The translations under genes were made by a program, and so were the position numbers. DNA of 64,000 nt from Coprinus comatus. Taxonomy: Eukaryota > Basidiomycota > Agaricomycetes > Agaricales > Agaricaceae. Below, one piece after another: positions 49,084 to 60,647 of the stretch. The notes below the pieces were generated by a model. It was not told the origin of the DNA and searched no databases. It saw only the letters and a program-made list of their open reading frames with translations. Positions within the stretch are counted from its first letter, which is position 1, and each line of letters opens with the position of its first letter. The stretch lies in contig JAWPGT010000002.1 of the NCBI GenBank assembly GCA_034638255.1, forward strand, positions 2,286,501 through 2,350,500, in the 5' to 3' direction.

Positions 49084-50034
49084 TTTTTGTCTGTCCATCC
49101 GCCCTAATGATTATCATGATTTAATTCTGTTTGTTGAGGTACTTAGTCTTAATTTTATATAGTTTGATTTTTGATTTCATCATTCATGGTTATTGCAGTG
49201 TTTCAACATTGCGAATAACATTGGAGAGAGAAAATTAGATAGATCATCAAAGAGTTATTATAGTTAAATATGCTGTTCACCTTTTTCTTATGAATTCTTC
49301 ACTTATTCTTATCAACTTGTAGCTTGAAGTTGAATTTACCCAGTGATCACGGTCTACAAGGTTTACAAAATTGTCAACCATCTGGACTACTACTACTTAT
49401 GGATATGGAACAAATGTCAAAGTAACATTTGAGTTGGGAATAAAATAAAAAAAAAAACACACACACACAAATGATATCGATATTATTCTCCCCCCAAGTT
49501 ATAGTTCTTATGTTCAAGCTCAAGCTCATGGTTGGATTTGAGGAAAATATTTAATTTTGGAAACAGAGTGGTTGTAATACGAAAAAAAAAAAAGCCAAAA
49601 ACCAAAAAAAAAAAAATCTATGATGCATTTGTACTATATATACGTATGCACATTGTAGATACTACTTACATACTACAAATCAAAAATCAAAAATCAAAAA
49701 AAAGAAAAGGATAACTTTGTATATATAAAAGGAGGTGTGTGTACACTGCATGGAGCACTAAGGGGAAGGAGGAAAGGGAGGTTATAAATCCAAGTTCAAG
49801 CTGAAGTTCAAGACAAGTAAAATTACAAAAAAAATCAAAATCAAAATCAAAATCAAAAATCAAAAAAGAAAGAGAGAGTGTGTAATATTGAAAGCAAGCA
49901 AGAAACAAAACAAACAAAAATGAGTTTAAGAAAAAAAAAAAACGAGATATACAAACTTTCCAGCAGTTGAAGTCAAAAACAACAACAAAAAATAACCCAA
50001 GCCCATCTAAATCATCACAACACACCTACATGCA
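49084..50034. other. intergenic, A-rich simple repeats
   Basis: Convergent 3' regions of AVL9 and the AMPK beta gene. Contains A-rich low-complexity DNA, including an (AAAATC)-type repeat at about 49676-49700 and 49826-49870, and an (AC) run at 49455-49470. No gene. Confidence 0.6.
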
Positions 50035-52215
50035 TCACGACGTACTCGTAGGTTTAAAATAAACTGTTGTCATATACTACAATTTTTTCATCAACAATCA
50101 ACATTATACAAAAGTGAGTATAAAAATAATATATAAACCCGAAACGCACCTTTTTCCGATATCTAGTAGTAGTAGCCACAGCCAAAACCCCATTTCTAAT
50201 CGCACTAGTACACAAATGTTGTAAAACAACATGACTTGGAACAGGTAAAACACTAGCATCATCCGTTAAAGCTGGCATATTTTCCATATCTAAAGTTATA
50301 GCTCTAGATCCACTAACAGAACCTTTAGCATTGGGTTCCGTATTAGAAAGTGGTGAAGATCCAGGTCGTTGTGGTGTTGTTATTGATGTCGCTGTAGATG
50401 TTACAGATGTTGTAGATGTTATAGATGTTGCTGGAGTTTGGGATTGAGAAGTAGAAGATGAGGAAGGGTTCGGATTTAGGCTCGCTGGTAAAGTAGTAGG
50501 CATCGTTTGTGGTGGCGTAGGTGTAATTCCACCTTCTAATATAGAAGCCGTTTCAATCGGTTTTTGCGCCATTACCGAGGTTTGTTCACCTCTCACAGGT
50601 GAATTTTCAGGTTTATCATCCAAACCGGCTCCAGAACCATCTTCACTTGGAGGTGGTGCAGGTGGCAAGTTTGCATAACTTTGTTCACCAAAGTTCACCG
50701 GTGGTTGTTGCTGTTGCTGAGGTTGTGTCCTTCTCTCTCGTTCTTCACGTTTTTCTCTATCCCTATCTCGTTTCTCTCTTTCTTCCTTATTCTCCTTGTC
50801 CCTTTCCTTCTCTTCACGTCTCCTCTCACGATACTCTCTATCTTCTCTCCTTCTCCGTTCTCGTCCTTCTCTCTTTCCGCGTTCACGACTACCAGTACCA
50901 CCTTGTCCACTCCCAACTCCAGCCGGTAAACTGCTACTTCCTCTGGAAGGAGATCCGGTACTAGAATTTCCACTTCCATGTTGTGAAGGTACGGTTACCT
51001 TTGTATTCAGAATCAATTTATCCAAATGTCTGGGCATGTTTGGTGCAGGAGGAATATTAGGAGCAGGTACGAAGCCCACAACATGGGTTCCTCTAGTATT
51101 AGCATCATATTGACCTGCAGAAGCACTAATATAAGCTTCCTCTTCTCTAGCAGCCTCGATTAATTCTTGTGGTAAAACATTAGTCCACTTTGCTTGAGTA
51201 ACTTGAGCGTGAAGATTCCTTTCATTTGGAGGTCTATATTCTTCACCGCCATCATCGGTGGAAGCTGCTGACCAAAATGATTGGCCTGGCTGATGTAGTT
51301 TTTGTGGAGTTGCGGGAGGTGGGAGTGCGAGGGATTGGGTTGGAGGGGAATTCGGCTGAACATTGACATAGTTGGCGAGTGATCCTTGATCATCGACTGC
51401 TGTTGGTAATTCATCGGAAACACGCCATTGATCATCGACCAGGAAGCGAATGTGATGGGTACCAGGAAGGATATATATAATGGCAAACCAAGTATTCGAA
51501 AGCGGAGTCCTGATGATATGTTAGCAGCTGGGCCACGAAAAAAGGAGATTGGTACGGACTCTCTTTCCATTGCTTGACGACCACTCCATTCATGATCTCC
51601 TGCCCGAGCGAGTATAACGTTTTTGCCGCCACCACGCCACGTGATTTTGAAAGGGATTGGCTCCAACATGGCTGGATCTTCTGGAGGAGCAGGTGGGGCA
51701 GCCTCTCCATCATCTTCCCATGACTTTTCAATATCGAGACCAATGGGGATACTGGATTGGACTATCTCTTTCTTGAAGGAAGAAGGAGATGGGGGTGATG
51801 AGGAGCGCCGTGAGTGGTCATATATACTCTGCATGGGCTGTGGGCCGCGAGATCTCTGGTGGACATGTGAGACTGAAGAATGTTGATTACGGGATGGGGG
51901 AGGAAAGGGGAGATGGGTGGCTGGGACGATGAGCTCTGAGGAGGAAAAGTTGTTGAGGGGCCGACGTGGCTCTGGAGCATCTGGATTTGCAGCGTTTGGA
52001 ATTGCGATTGCTGCAGACTTTGGAGGGGATATGTGGGACTGGGGACGGGGCTGGACGGGGGTGAGGGGGCCGAGATGGATGTCAGGCAGTTCGAGCGAGC
52101 GTTTCTTGTTGCGGAGGGCAGAGTGAGGACTGGGACTGGGGGATCTGCCTCTTCCGACATGACGAGGGTCTGTTGGTCTGCCTGTCCGTTGCGCATTTGA
52201 AGTGCTGTTCCCCAT
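50035..52215 (-). CDS. SNF1/AMPK beta subunit (Gal83/Sip2-like)
   Basis: Scaffold subunit of the SNF1/AMP-activated kinase that targets the complex and binds glycogen. Exons 51560-52215, 50150-51509 and 50035-50076 give about 685 residues. The true start is the ATG giving MGNSTS, with Gly2 and Ser/Thr nearby, the N-myristoylation signal usual for this subunit. A carbohydrate-binding module (CBM48) spans PIPFKITWRGGGKNVILAR through SNTWFAIIYILPGTHHIRFL and LPTAVDDQGSLANYV.

 The C-terminal association domain starts with ANERNLHAQVTQAKWTNVLP-type sequence (RPPNERNLHAQVTQ, VLPQELIEA) and ends LPVPSHVVLQHLCTSAIRNG and TTVYFKPT. Between them lies a long insert with an Arg/Glu-rich coiled segment (REKREERERR) and Ser/Thr/Pro tracts, longer than in yeast. 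Confidence 0.92.
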
Positions 52216-52644
52216 CACTGTCGCTCCTTAACCCTATTCCATCCACCCATCGATAGCTACATCTCATTATGTCAGCAAATAAGTTTCACCTATTTTTATT
52301 ATCCCCTTCGGCAGAACTCTGAATCATGACATAGTAATATATAATAGTAAGCAACTCTCCCTCAACACGCATTCTCAAGCCTCCAAATCATCCCGGCAAT
52401 CTAAACCGTGCTGCGCGACATCAACGAATCAATAACAGAAGCGTTCTACTGCTATTCAAGGTGTAATCAGTGATGGCGCCGTTACTAGTCAATGAGGAGT
52501 TTCAACTTTTTTTTTTTTTTTTCGCACAAGCTTATAAACAGAGAGAACCTTCTTTTTGTGATCGTAACGTCCCCCCAACCGCACACACGCCACGCGTTCA
52601 TCTTACCCTGACGCTTCATTCTTCTCTTGACCAACTACTTCGTC
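52216..52644. promoter_or_regulatory. shared upstream region of AMPK beta and P450-1
   Basis: 429 bp between divergent start codons. It contains a long T run (about 52508-52522). No specific element identified. Confidence 0.4.
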
Positions 52645-55324
52645 ATGTTGGTTTTCGTGTTAAAGTTGGCTGGATATTATGTAGCCTTCACCCTGACCTG
52701 GAGCATACTCAAACGCTTATTCGTGGGTTCTCCTTTGGATAATCTTCCTGGTCCTCCTTCGAAATCTTGGATTTCTGGTATGTACTGTTTTTATTAGTAC
52801 TACTTTTTACTTTGATTTCTAACTACTATAAAGGCAACTTTTCCGATGCATTCAGCATTGATTCATGGAATTTCCATTATGATCTTCTGAAGCGGTGTAA
52901 GTCGTACATTTCGTTACAAAACAAAATCACTCACATCTCAAAAGTCCCAAGGGTGGTTAAGATTACTGGTATGCTTGGGGTGCGTTTCTTCTTCCATTTT
53001 CTTTTTTGGAAGAAACTGACGTATTGACAGGATAAAATATTGTATATATCGGATCCCAAAGCTCTGGATCATATACTTGTCAAGGTAAGTTTGTTTTCAA
53101 ACCACAGACATTCATACTTACGTGAATAGGATGCACATATCTATGATTCATCTCTAACAATCATCGCGTACGCAATCCAAAATCCAATTTTATACCATAC
53201 ATATTGACTAAGGTATCGGTATTATAGCCGAAATTATATGATGTTTGGTTCTGGTCTTGTGTCAAGTTTAGGTTGGTTTCTCCTTCCTAGTCTCACTACT
53301 TGTCTATTGACGAATGTTATAGGACAACAACATAGGAAACAGAGAAAAATCATTACGCCAGTGTTTTCAATGCAACACATCCGAGAACTTAGTGCGCCTT
53401 TTTTTCAGCTAATGTATCGTTTTTTTTCTAAGGCTACTTTTACATTTAGTCCCAGTTTTCTATGAAGCTTCCGGTCAAGTACGTTTCTTTCCCTCCTTAC
53501 ATTTTTAATTTTTACTAAACACTTCTTTCGCAGTTACGAGAAACTTTGATCTCAAAGGTTGAATCTGGTCAAGATATTATAGATATCAATAGTTGGATGA
53601 AACGTACAGCTTTGGAAGTTATTGGAAGAGGTGGATTAGGATATTCTTTTGAATCTTTAAAAGATGATGAATCTCATCCATATGGTAAAATTGTTGGTCA
53701 AATGATGTAAGTCTTTATTCCTCCCCTCCCCCTCCCCCAAGTTTTACTTTTATAATTTTCATTCTAACTTGTATAATAACGAAAAAATTAGGATGTTACT
53801 CAGTGGACCAATGGGATTCATAGCAAACCGATACGTTTTCCATATTGCCTATCGCTTCAATTTTCCAAGAATCAAAAAATTCCTTGGTTCTTGTGTTCCT
53901 TTGGAAAGAGCAAGAGGACTTAGGAGGTTGATTGATATGTCACATAGAACTGCTCATGAAATTATTGAGAGTAAGAAGAATATGTTGGAATCGGATGGTC
54001 CGGATTCTTTGGATAAGAAGAAGGATATTATTAGTATTTTGAGTAAGTTTGTTGGTTGAAATAAGTGTTGTTGTTGTTTTTTTGATTGCTAATGTTGGTT
54101 TAGTGGCTGCAAATGTTAATGCTGATGCGAATGAACGTTTGGATGATGGAGAACTTTATGCACAGGTTGCGTAAGTCCTAACATTAGCTTTTTTTTTTTT
54201 GCTTTTCGAATCCTATTGAATTGATGTTTTTTTTTTGATTTATACAGGACACTTGTGTTTGCAGCTATGGATACTACATCTTCAGCATTATCTCGTACAT
54301 TGGAATTATTAGCTCAAAATCAACATGTTCAAGATCGTTTACGTCAAGAAATTATGGAAGCTCAATTTAATGGTCAACTTAGTTATGAAGATCTTGAAGG
54401 TTTACCTTATCTTGATGCTGTTTGTCGTGAAACTCTTCGAAGGTGAGTCCAAAAAAGAAAACCTCCTAATATATTCTCTTATATACAAAAATATTTTTTT
54501 TAGATATCCTCCTGTGATGTTTTCAATTATGCGAACGTACGTAAACAATCAACTCTATCCCTAACACCAAACACTAAACTAAAACCCTAAAATAAAAATA
54601 AAAAACACCAATAAATAGACCTTCCAAAGACGCAATACTCCCATTATCAAAACCTATTAAAGGAGCCAACGGAAAAGATATAACAGAATTTATCGTTCCT
54701 AAAGGAACAGATATTTTGTTATCTATTCTTGGTGCGAATATTGATCCAGATTTGTGGGGTGAGGATTCACATGAATGGAAACCTGAGAGATGGTTGAATC
54801 CTTTACCTGAGTCACTTTTGGATGCTAAGTTGCCTGGTGTTTCGGCTCCTTTGTACGTGTTTGATTGATTGATTTTATTTTTTTTTTTTTTTTATTTATT
54901 GTATGTCTGATGTGTTTATAGGATGACGTTCCTTGGTGGTGGTCGTTCTTGCATGTAAGTTAATGAAATAAGACGTCTGTGATAATGGAGGCTAATTATT
55001 ATATTATAGTGGATTCAAGTTTGCGCAATTGGAAATGAGTACGTTCAACCTTTCCTTCCTTTTTTTTTTTTTTTTCTTTGACCTACACATACTAATCTCT
55101 CTCTCTCTCTCTCTCTCTTTACTCTTTTTTTTTTTTTTTTTATTTTTTATTCAGAGGTTATCCTTTCAACACTTCTCAGCACTTTCAAAATCGACGTATC
55201 ACCAAAAGATAAAATCTCTTGGAAAACAGTTGGTATTGTAGGTCCTTATATTGAAACTCCTGATGGTATTAGACCAGGGTTACCTATGAAGTTTGATTTG
55301 TTGAATCCATCTTATAATGACTGA
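52645..55324 (+). CDS. cytochrome P450 monooxygenase (P450-1)
   Basis: Heme-thiolate monooxygenase anchored in the ER. Seventeen exons: 52645-52777, 52834-52896, 52945-52979, 53031-53084, 53130-53167, 53228-53271, 53323-53391, 53450-53478, 53534-53706, 53792-54042, 54104-54170, 54248-54442, 54504-54536, 54619-54852, 54922-54954, 55010-55038, 55155-55324. N-terminal anchor MLVFVLKLAGYYVAFTLTW and proline hinge LPGPPSKS. C-helix QQHRKQRKIITPVF, I-helix oxygen-binding FAAMDTTSSALSR, K-helix ETLR, PERF-type KPERWL, and heme loop FLGGGRSCIGF with the axial Cys. All landmarks intact, about 540 residues. It is a paralogue of the P450 at 60648: the exon lengths are almost the same along the whole gene. 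The last intron carries a (CT) repeat and long T runs. Substrate unknown. Confidence 0.93.
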
Positions 55325-55878
55325 TCATTGATTTTTGTGACCCCCCCCCCCCTCAAGAGACCAATGTTTCATTCATTCATTTCAATGGTGTAAAAACTTG
55401 GGGGATGATAGAGTTGATGTTGGTGTTGGATGTTGGATGAGTGAAGATTGGTTATCTCACGGTCCTGGATATGTTTTCAATTTTTGTTTTGTTTTTTGTT
55501 TTTGTTTTGCTTTCGTGATTTGTAGTTATGTTCGTAGTGTTTGCTTTTTTGCAATGATAAAAAATCTCCCATCCCCCCCTTCCTCCCCCCTGAATCTTGT
55601 TGAACTGTAAGCTTGCGGCTAACACCGTTACATGTCGATGACATCGATGACGAGTATGATGAAATATATATATATATATTTAGGTTATTGTGTATTTTAA
55701 GACTTGGGCTCTCGAATATGTAGTTTAGACCCTCTTGTTCCTGTATTCGTACCTCCTCGGGAATGTACTAGTTGTCCGGTGTATGTTCGGTGCATGTTCA
55801 TTACTCAATTTTTTTTGTTGTCGGTATAGATGAATTTCTATAAACATGTTACTTTCTTTTTATTATTATCAAAGCCTA

Positions 55879-56035
55879 TACACTGTGCCAGTGACTTGGC
55901 AATCCACACAGATTATCAAGTACTAGCGAGTACTTATCCAAGCTTTACTTTACTCGTGAACGTGGGTCTCAGAGTAAAGTTTAGGTATGTCCTCGATAAT
56001 CCAGTTAGATTATCGAGTCATCCACGCAATGTATA
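55879..56035. mobile_element. short TA-flanked inverted-repeat element, copy 2
   Basis: A 157 bp relative of the element at 17191-17331. Ends match (TACACTGTGCCAGTGACT on the left, GATTATCGAGTCATCCACGC on the right) and the central blocks ctcagagtaaagtttagg and tcctcgataatccagttag are identical. This copy has an extra stretch in the middle (ttactttactcgtgaacgtgg) where copy 1 is shorter. TA at both boundaries. Confidence 0.7.
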
Positions 56036-56160
56036 ACAGTTCACAACCTAATTCTTGGAAGAAAGTTGATATTGTGTGTTCCTATGCCATTACGACCCCG
56101 ATGGCGGGAATCAGATTACTAATTTAAATATACCCAGACTGTATTACTATTCCAACGATG

Positions 56161-56493
56161 TGTTGTTATGTATGCTGAGCTCCAGGAGTCTCTTACCGGT
56201 GTAATTTCCCTGTAATAGCCTTGTCATATTTGTGGTGCTTCGATTTTTTTCGTATGTTATAGATCTATGTTTGTTTTATTGTTAATACCTGTCTTCTCTC
56301 GAAGTCTGTTTAACCGGTCGTAGGGTTACAAGAGGGTGGTAACCGTACACGTAGTCGAACAGCAACTGATTCTGCACGGTCTCTGTGTTTCAGAGTCGAA
56401 AAGGTAAGAATTAAGTACATTGTAACTAGGTCCAACGCTTTATAAAGGGCGTTGGACAAATAATAATAAACTTTCAAAAATTGAAACATAACA
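56161..56493. mobile_element. candidate solo LTR
   Basis: A 333 bp stretch starting TGTTGTTATG and ending CATAACA (TG...CA ends; TGTTATG and CATAACA are inverted copies). It is flanked by gatg on both sides (56157-56160 and 56494-56497), a plausible target-site duplication. Inside, towards the 3' end, are TATAAAGG (56441-56448), set in an inverted repeat TCCAACGC/GCGTTGGA, and an aataataaac polyadenylation-like motif. No retrotransposon coding sequence is next to it. The strand is unproven. Confidence 0.45.
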
Positions 56494-57709
56494 GATGACG
56501 TATTAGGTCATCTACCCGTTACAGTCTCTGTGCGCGTGTGGTATTGTTTCAGTTTCGATACATTCTTTTTAACTATATGTACCAAGTTAAAAAATTACTG
56601 GCCCTTGTAATTATGTTGTATTGTAATTACATACTCCCCGAAAAAAATTTATGTCCGATCCAAACGTACCGTATATTAAGGTTAAGTTTGGGGTATATAT
56701 TATAGAACTGCTTCTGATGTTACATAGAGTAGTACGTACTATACTTATATGTGGCGCTATTGCGTTCTGTCATTGTTTTTTTTTCTAAATTCCTGATAGT
56801 GATATTTTCATTGGACAACAATTGTTTCTGATGGTTGTCTTACATAGGGAAGCTAAAACCCGAAGAAAAAGGGGGGTGTACTCTATATATACACGCTATG
56901 TATACACCCCTTCAAGCAGAAAAGTTGATAAGAGTCTTTACTGGGTTTTCTTCTACCTCTGCCAAATGAGATAACGATAACTTAATGTCACTCTTTGACG
57001 CAGACGGTTGTAAGTAGATGTAGCCTACCACAACGAAGAGTCTTATGGACTATGTATACAGTATAGATATCAACTTACTTCAGCTTACTCTGTCATACAT
57101 CATTATCAGTGGAGTGGCGCATATAATTGAAAATTTCTAAGACTCAGAACACAAAACTACCCTCAGGCTCCCATCATCCCCATCATATTTTTTTTTCGAG
57201 ACAACAATCTTGGCAGGTCGATGATTTCTCAGGGTCTTACACCCTTTACCGAACACGACATCAATTCAAGACATCATTGAATGGAAGATAAACATTAAAG
57301 AACAGATAAAGAATCCAGCCCCTGGAGTTAGCCTGACTTGGCCTGGAGTTCACTTTACGCAAGACCGTGATGTGCGATGTCATCACGTTACGATAAAGTA
57401 TGTATATGCATACGAGAAAAAAACATCATTTTACTTATGTTATTACATAGTTTTTTTTGTTGTTGGGCAACGCCGCCCGCAAATCCTGTTTGTCTCCCGA
57501 TCCGGACCTTCCATAATCTGATCAATCTTTCCCGCAGGGTTATAATATGTGTGAAATCGGTTGTTTTAAACCTATTTAAGGTAGTTAGAGGTTGGTTACT
57601 TTTTTTTTTGTCAACCCCTTTCCCCTCTAACTGGTTCAAGCAGCTGTTGCTATTTTAAGCCTCGCCTTTTTGGACCTTCGTTGCCTTCTTTGTTTTAGAA
57701 AAAAAGACA

Positions 57710-58940
57710 ATGTCGACTCCTCGAGTTTGGTTAAGTGAGTTTATGTATTGACGACGTTGACTCATAATTTTCCTGAACGCTTTCTTCCAGTCACTGGTAA
57801 GTAAAAACTTGATCGGTTGGATCCTTTGAACCGACTTAGTATTCTTATTGTTTTTTGATATACAGGTTCTTCTTCCGGTTTTGGATATGCTCTTGCATGT
57901 TATGCGTTAGAAAAGGGGGATATTGTAGTTGCTACAATGCGTACTCCAGAAAACGAGTCGTTCTCGGACAAATATGCAGAAGAAATTAAGAATGAGAAGT
58001 TACTTATTCTCAAATTAGATGTGACAATTTCAGCAGATGTCATATCGGCCTTCTCTACTGCCAAGGAGAAATATGGACGAATTGATATTGTCTTTAATAA
58101 TGCTGGACAAACTCAGAGCATAGGCGAAATCGAACAGATTACAGATGAAGAATCACAAAGATTATTTAATGTGAGTGATGAAATTCCGACTGAACCGTCT
58201 CTCTAACCAAGTGACTTTATATGCCTCATCAGACCAACTTTTGGGGCGCGGCGGCCATTAGTAAAGAGGCCATCAAATGTTTCAGAGAAAATGTTCCCCA
58301 GGGTGGATATCTGTTACAAAATTCGTCTGGAACAACACTCTTTCCACTTCCTGGTGCAGCCTACTATTCCGCGACGTAAGTGCCTATCTTATATCCATTC
58401 TAAATCAGACCATTAACTCTCCCCTTTGCCGTGCGTAGCAAAGCAGGTAAAGTACTGTTAACTATTTCTCAGAATCACTTCTGAATGAGTTTAAAATTCA
58501 AGCATTTGAGGCATTCAGCGAAGCACTTTCACGGGAGATAGACCCGTTGTGGAATATTAAAGTAATGTACACCCGCCTCGTCCTTGCGATCCCACAACTC
58601 AATGCCACGAAAACAATCATAGATGACCATTCTCCAACCTGGTCCCTTCAGCACCAGATCAGTGATGGAAGAGCTCGTCATTCTACCACCTCACCCAGCC
58701 TACACTAATCCTAACCTCGGGACCAATTTATCCAGGGTTTGGATGACCCCGGAAAAGCTTGTTGGTGTCGTTGGGGATGTACATAAAGCAGCCGCAGCAT
58801 TTTACAGGATCACATTGATGGATAAACCACCATTCCGACTGCCTCTACACCCTCGTGTCGTACAACGCACTAAGGCTCGGCTCGAAGCTTTACAGGCGAC
58901 TGTTGACGAATGTGGGAGCTGGAGTGACGATCTTATATAA
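57710..58940 (+). CDS. short-chain dehydrogenase/reductase
   Basis: NAD(P)-dependent classical SDR, about 293 residues. Seven exons: 57710-57734, 57791-57796 (6 nt), 57866-58170, 58233-58375, 58439-58446 (8 nt), 58503-58561, 58623-58940. The joined N-terminus MSTPRVWLITGSSSGFGYAL contains the TGxxxGxG cofactor motif, partly written by the 6 nt exon. Then come DVTISADVISAF, NNAGQT (structural NNAG), LLQNSSGTT with the catalytic Ser, and YYSATKAAFEAFSEAL with the catalytic Tyr and Lys; the Lys codon lies in the 8 nt exon. After it follow MTILQPGPFST (the PG motif) and a C-terminus typical of fungal SDRs that act on retinol- or ketone-like substrates. It sits between two paralogous P450s, so a shared pathway is plausible. 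Confidence 0.88.
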
Positions 58941-60647
58941 TTGAAGGGATGTCCAGACCAGTAACAAATATAGATTTCAATGAATTGTTTTGTATATACA
59001 TAACGTTAGTAGCTGTGATCTAAATGGAGTTGAACTTACACGTGCCTGAATACTCTATTCAACACCTGTAAGCTTTCATTCTCCAAAATTATATTGGTAG
59101 CGTAACCTGGATATACAAAACGGCATGCCGCCGCCCTCCTGTGATTTTGATTGATCTACATTGGATCTACATCGCGCAATCTGTCACATTCTTTCTCGAT
59201 GTCCATCAAGTCTTGTGGAGTAAGTTGAAAATCAGGGTGATTCAAGTTCAGGTTCGGTCGAACAGCCGAAATGCAGTTGTTGCAAGATGTGTTGTGACCG
59301 TTAATGCTCCGAGAATCGGATGCCAAGTTGCCAACCTCTAGTCACTACGCCAAAGATGGACGATCATCTTACGATAACATGTAGCTAACCTCGAGAGAGC
59401 GATTGTTCCAGCCGCTGTAGTATAGATGTAGTTAAACAGGTAAATTGAGACAATTTCCGCAAGAAAAATACCCATTTTTTGTTTTTGTTTTTGTTAGTAT
59501 TATGGATAAGAATTTTACTTTCCAGGTTTTCAGGAGCAACGGTTACTCTGCACCTGCCACCCAGAGTGGTTTCTACTACAAATTCCCACGTGAGAAGTTC
59601 TAAGAACCAGCGTTGGCATCGGTGTATATGCTGTTATGCAAGTTTCTTACCTTCACGCACATCCTTCTGAGGGAGAAAGATACATGCGCCACCGAACCGA
59701 ATGGAAGCAAGTGATCGAAAGGGAGTACCAGATTCCGAAAGCTATTCACATGAACTCGAAGCCATAGAAGCGTTCACAGAAGCGTTCATTAATTAGGACA
59801 TTAAAATGTGTTTCCTATGCTGCCCCGTACTAGATCAAGCTTATCTGCATCCGCTAGCTTGTTGTACGTTTTAGGTGAGCATGATCGAGCGTAAGCAAGG
59901 GTGATCAATATCCGCTGTATGATTCAAAGTTAGTACAAACGCTGCCCTATAGAATTTTGCATAAGGTGAGGTCAGGAATTACACGCATAGGGGAGCTGGA
60001 GTAAAGCAGCTAAGAATAAACAAAACTGAAGTGATCTTGCAAGCAAGTAATATTGTTTGTGGGCGTGAGTCCTAAGACAGACTTCCAAAACACAAATACG
60101 CTGAAGGGATAACCATAAAATTATGTCAATTAAAATCTCCGGCGTTATTTTGGGCGATTCAAGGGAACTTGAATTTCGTCCGATCGAAGACAAATTCAAA
60201 CCACACGGACATCAATGCGGTGAGAGGTACTATTACCGTTGTATTGACATTTAGGGTCGATTCCTAGGCGTTGGGAGTTACTTGTCGTATTTGGACGGTA
60301 GATAAGAGGAATGGCGCGGAAATTGCCAGAAGGCGATTGTGACATTGTTATACATGTGACACATTGAGTGTTAACAGAGCCAAAGGGTCCAAGTTTACCA
60401 GCCATCTGATACAAATGTTGTTAGACCCGACCGCGGTTCTCCCTACACTAGGCGACTAATATCCGATTTCTATATACACAATATAGATTTCCATACTGAT
60501 CCTTTTGCGGAAGAGTATGAGATCCTTGTGCCGACATGGCCACGTCGACAATTTCCCCCAGCATGCTCTCCATTCCCATCGAGAGAGCTTCGATCAGTTA
60601 TAACCCACTCGCTGGAAAGAAAAGTCCACCCCTCTTCCACCACCCAT
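58941..60647. other. intergenic with a possible gene relic
   Basis: A 1.7 kb gap between SDR and P450-2. Around 59756-59796 the plus strand reads ELEAIEAFTEAFIN, resembling the AFEAFSEALSRE region just after the catalytic Lys of the neighbouring SDR; possibly a remnant of a second SDR copy. No intact gene. Confidence 0.35.

Larger units (their letters stand above)
55325..57709. other. intergenic with element relics
   Basis: A 2.4 kb gap between P450-1 and the SDR. It holds the inverted-repeat element copy 2 and the candidate solo LTR, a run of 12 C (55341-55352) and an AT dinucleotide run near 55664. No gene recognised. Confidence 0.5.

Noticed and set aside
55341..55352. Run of 12 C as a structural or regulatory signal
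   Set aside because: An isolated homopolymer after a stop codon; its length is unreliable and no further G/C-rich pattern surrounds it.
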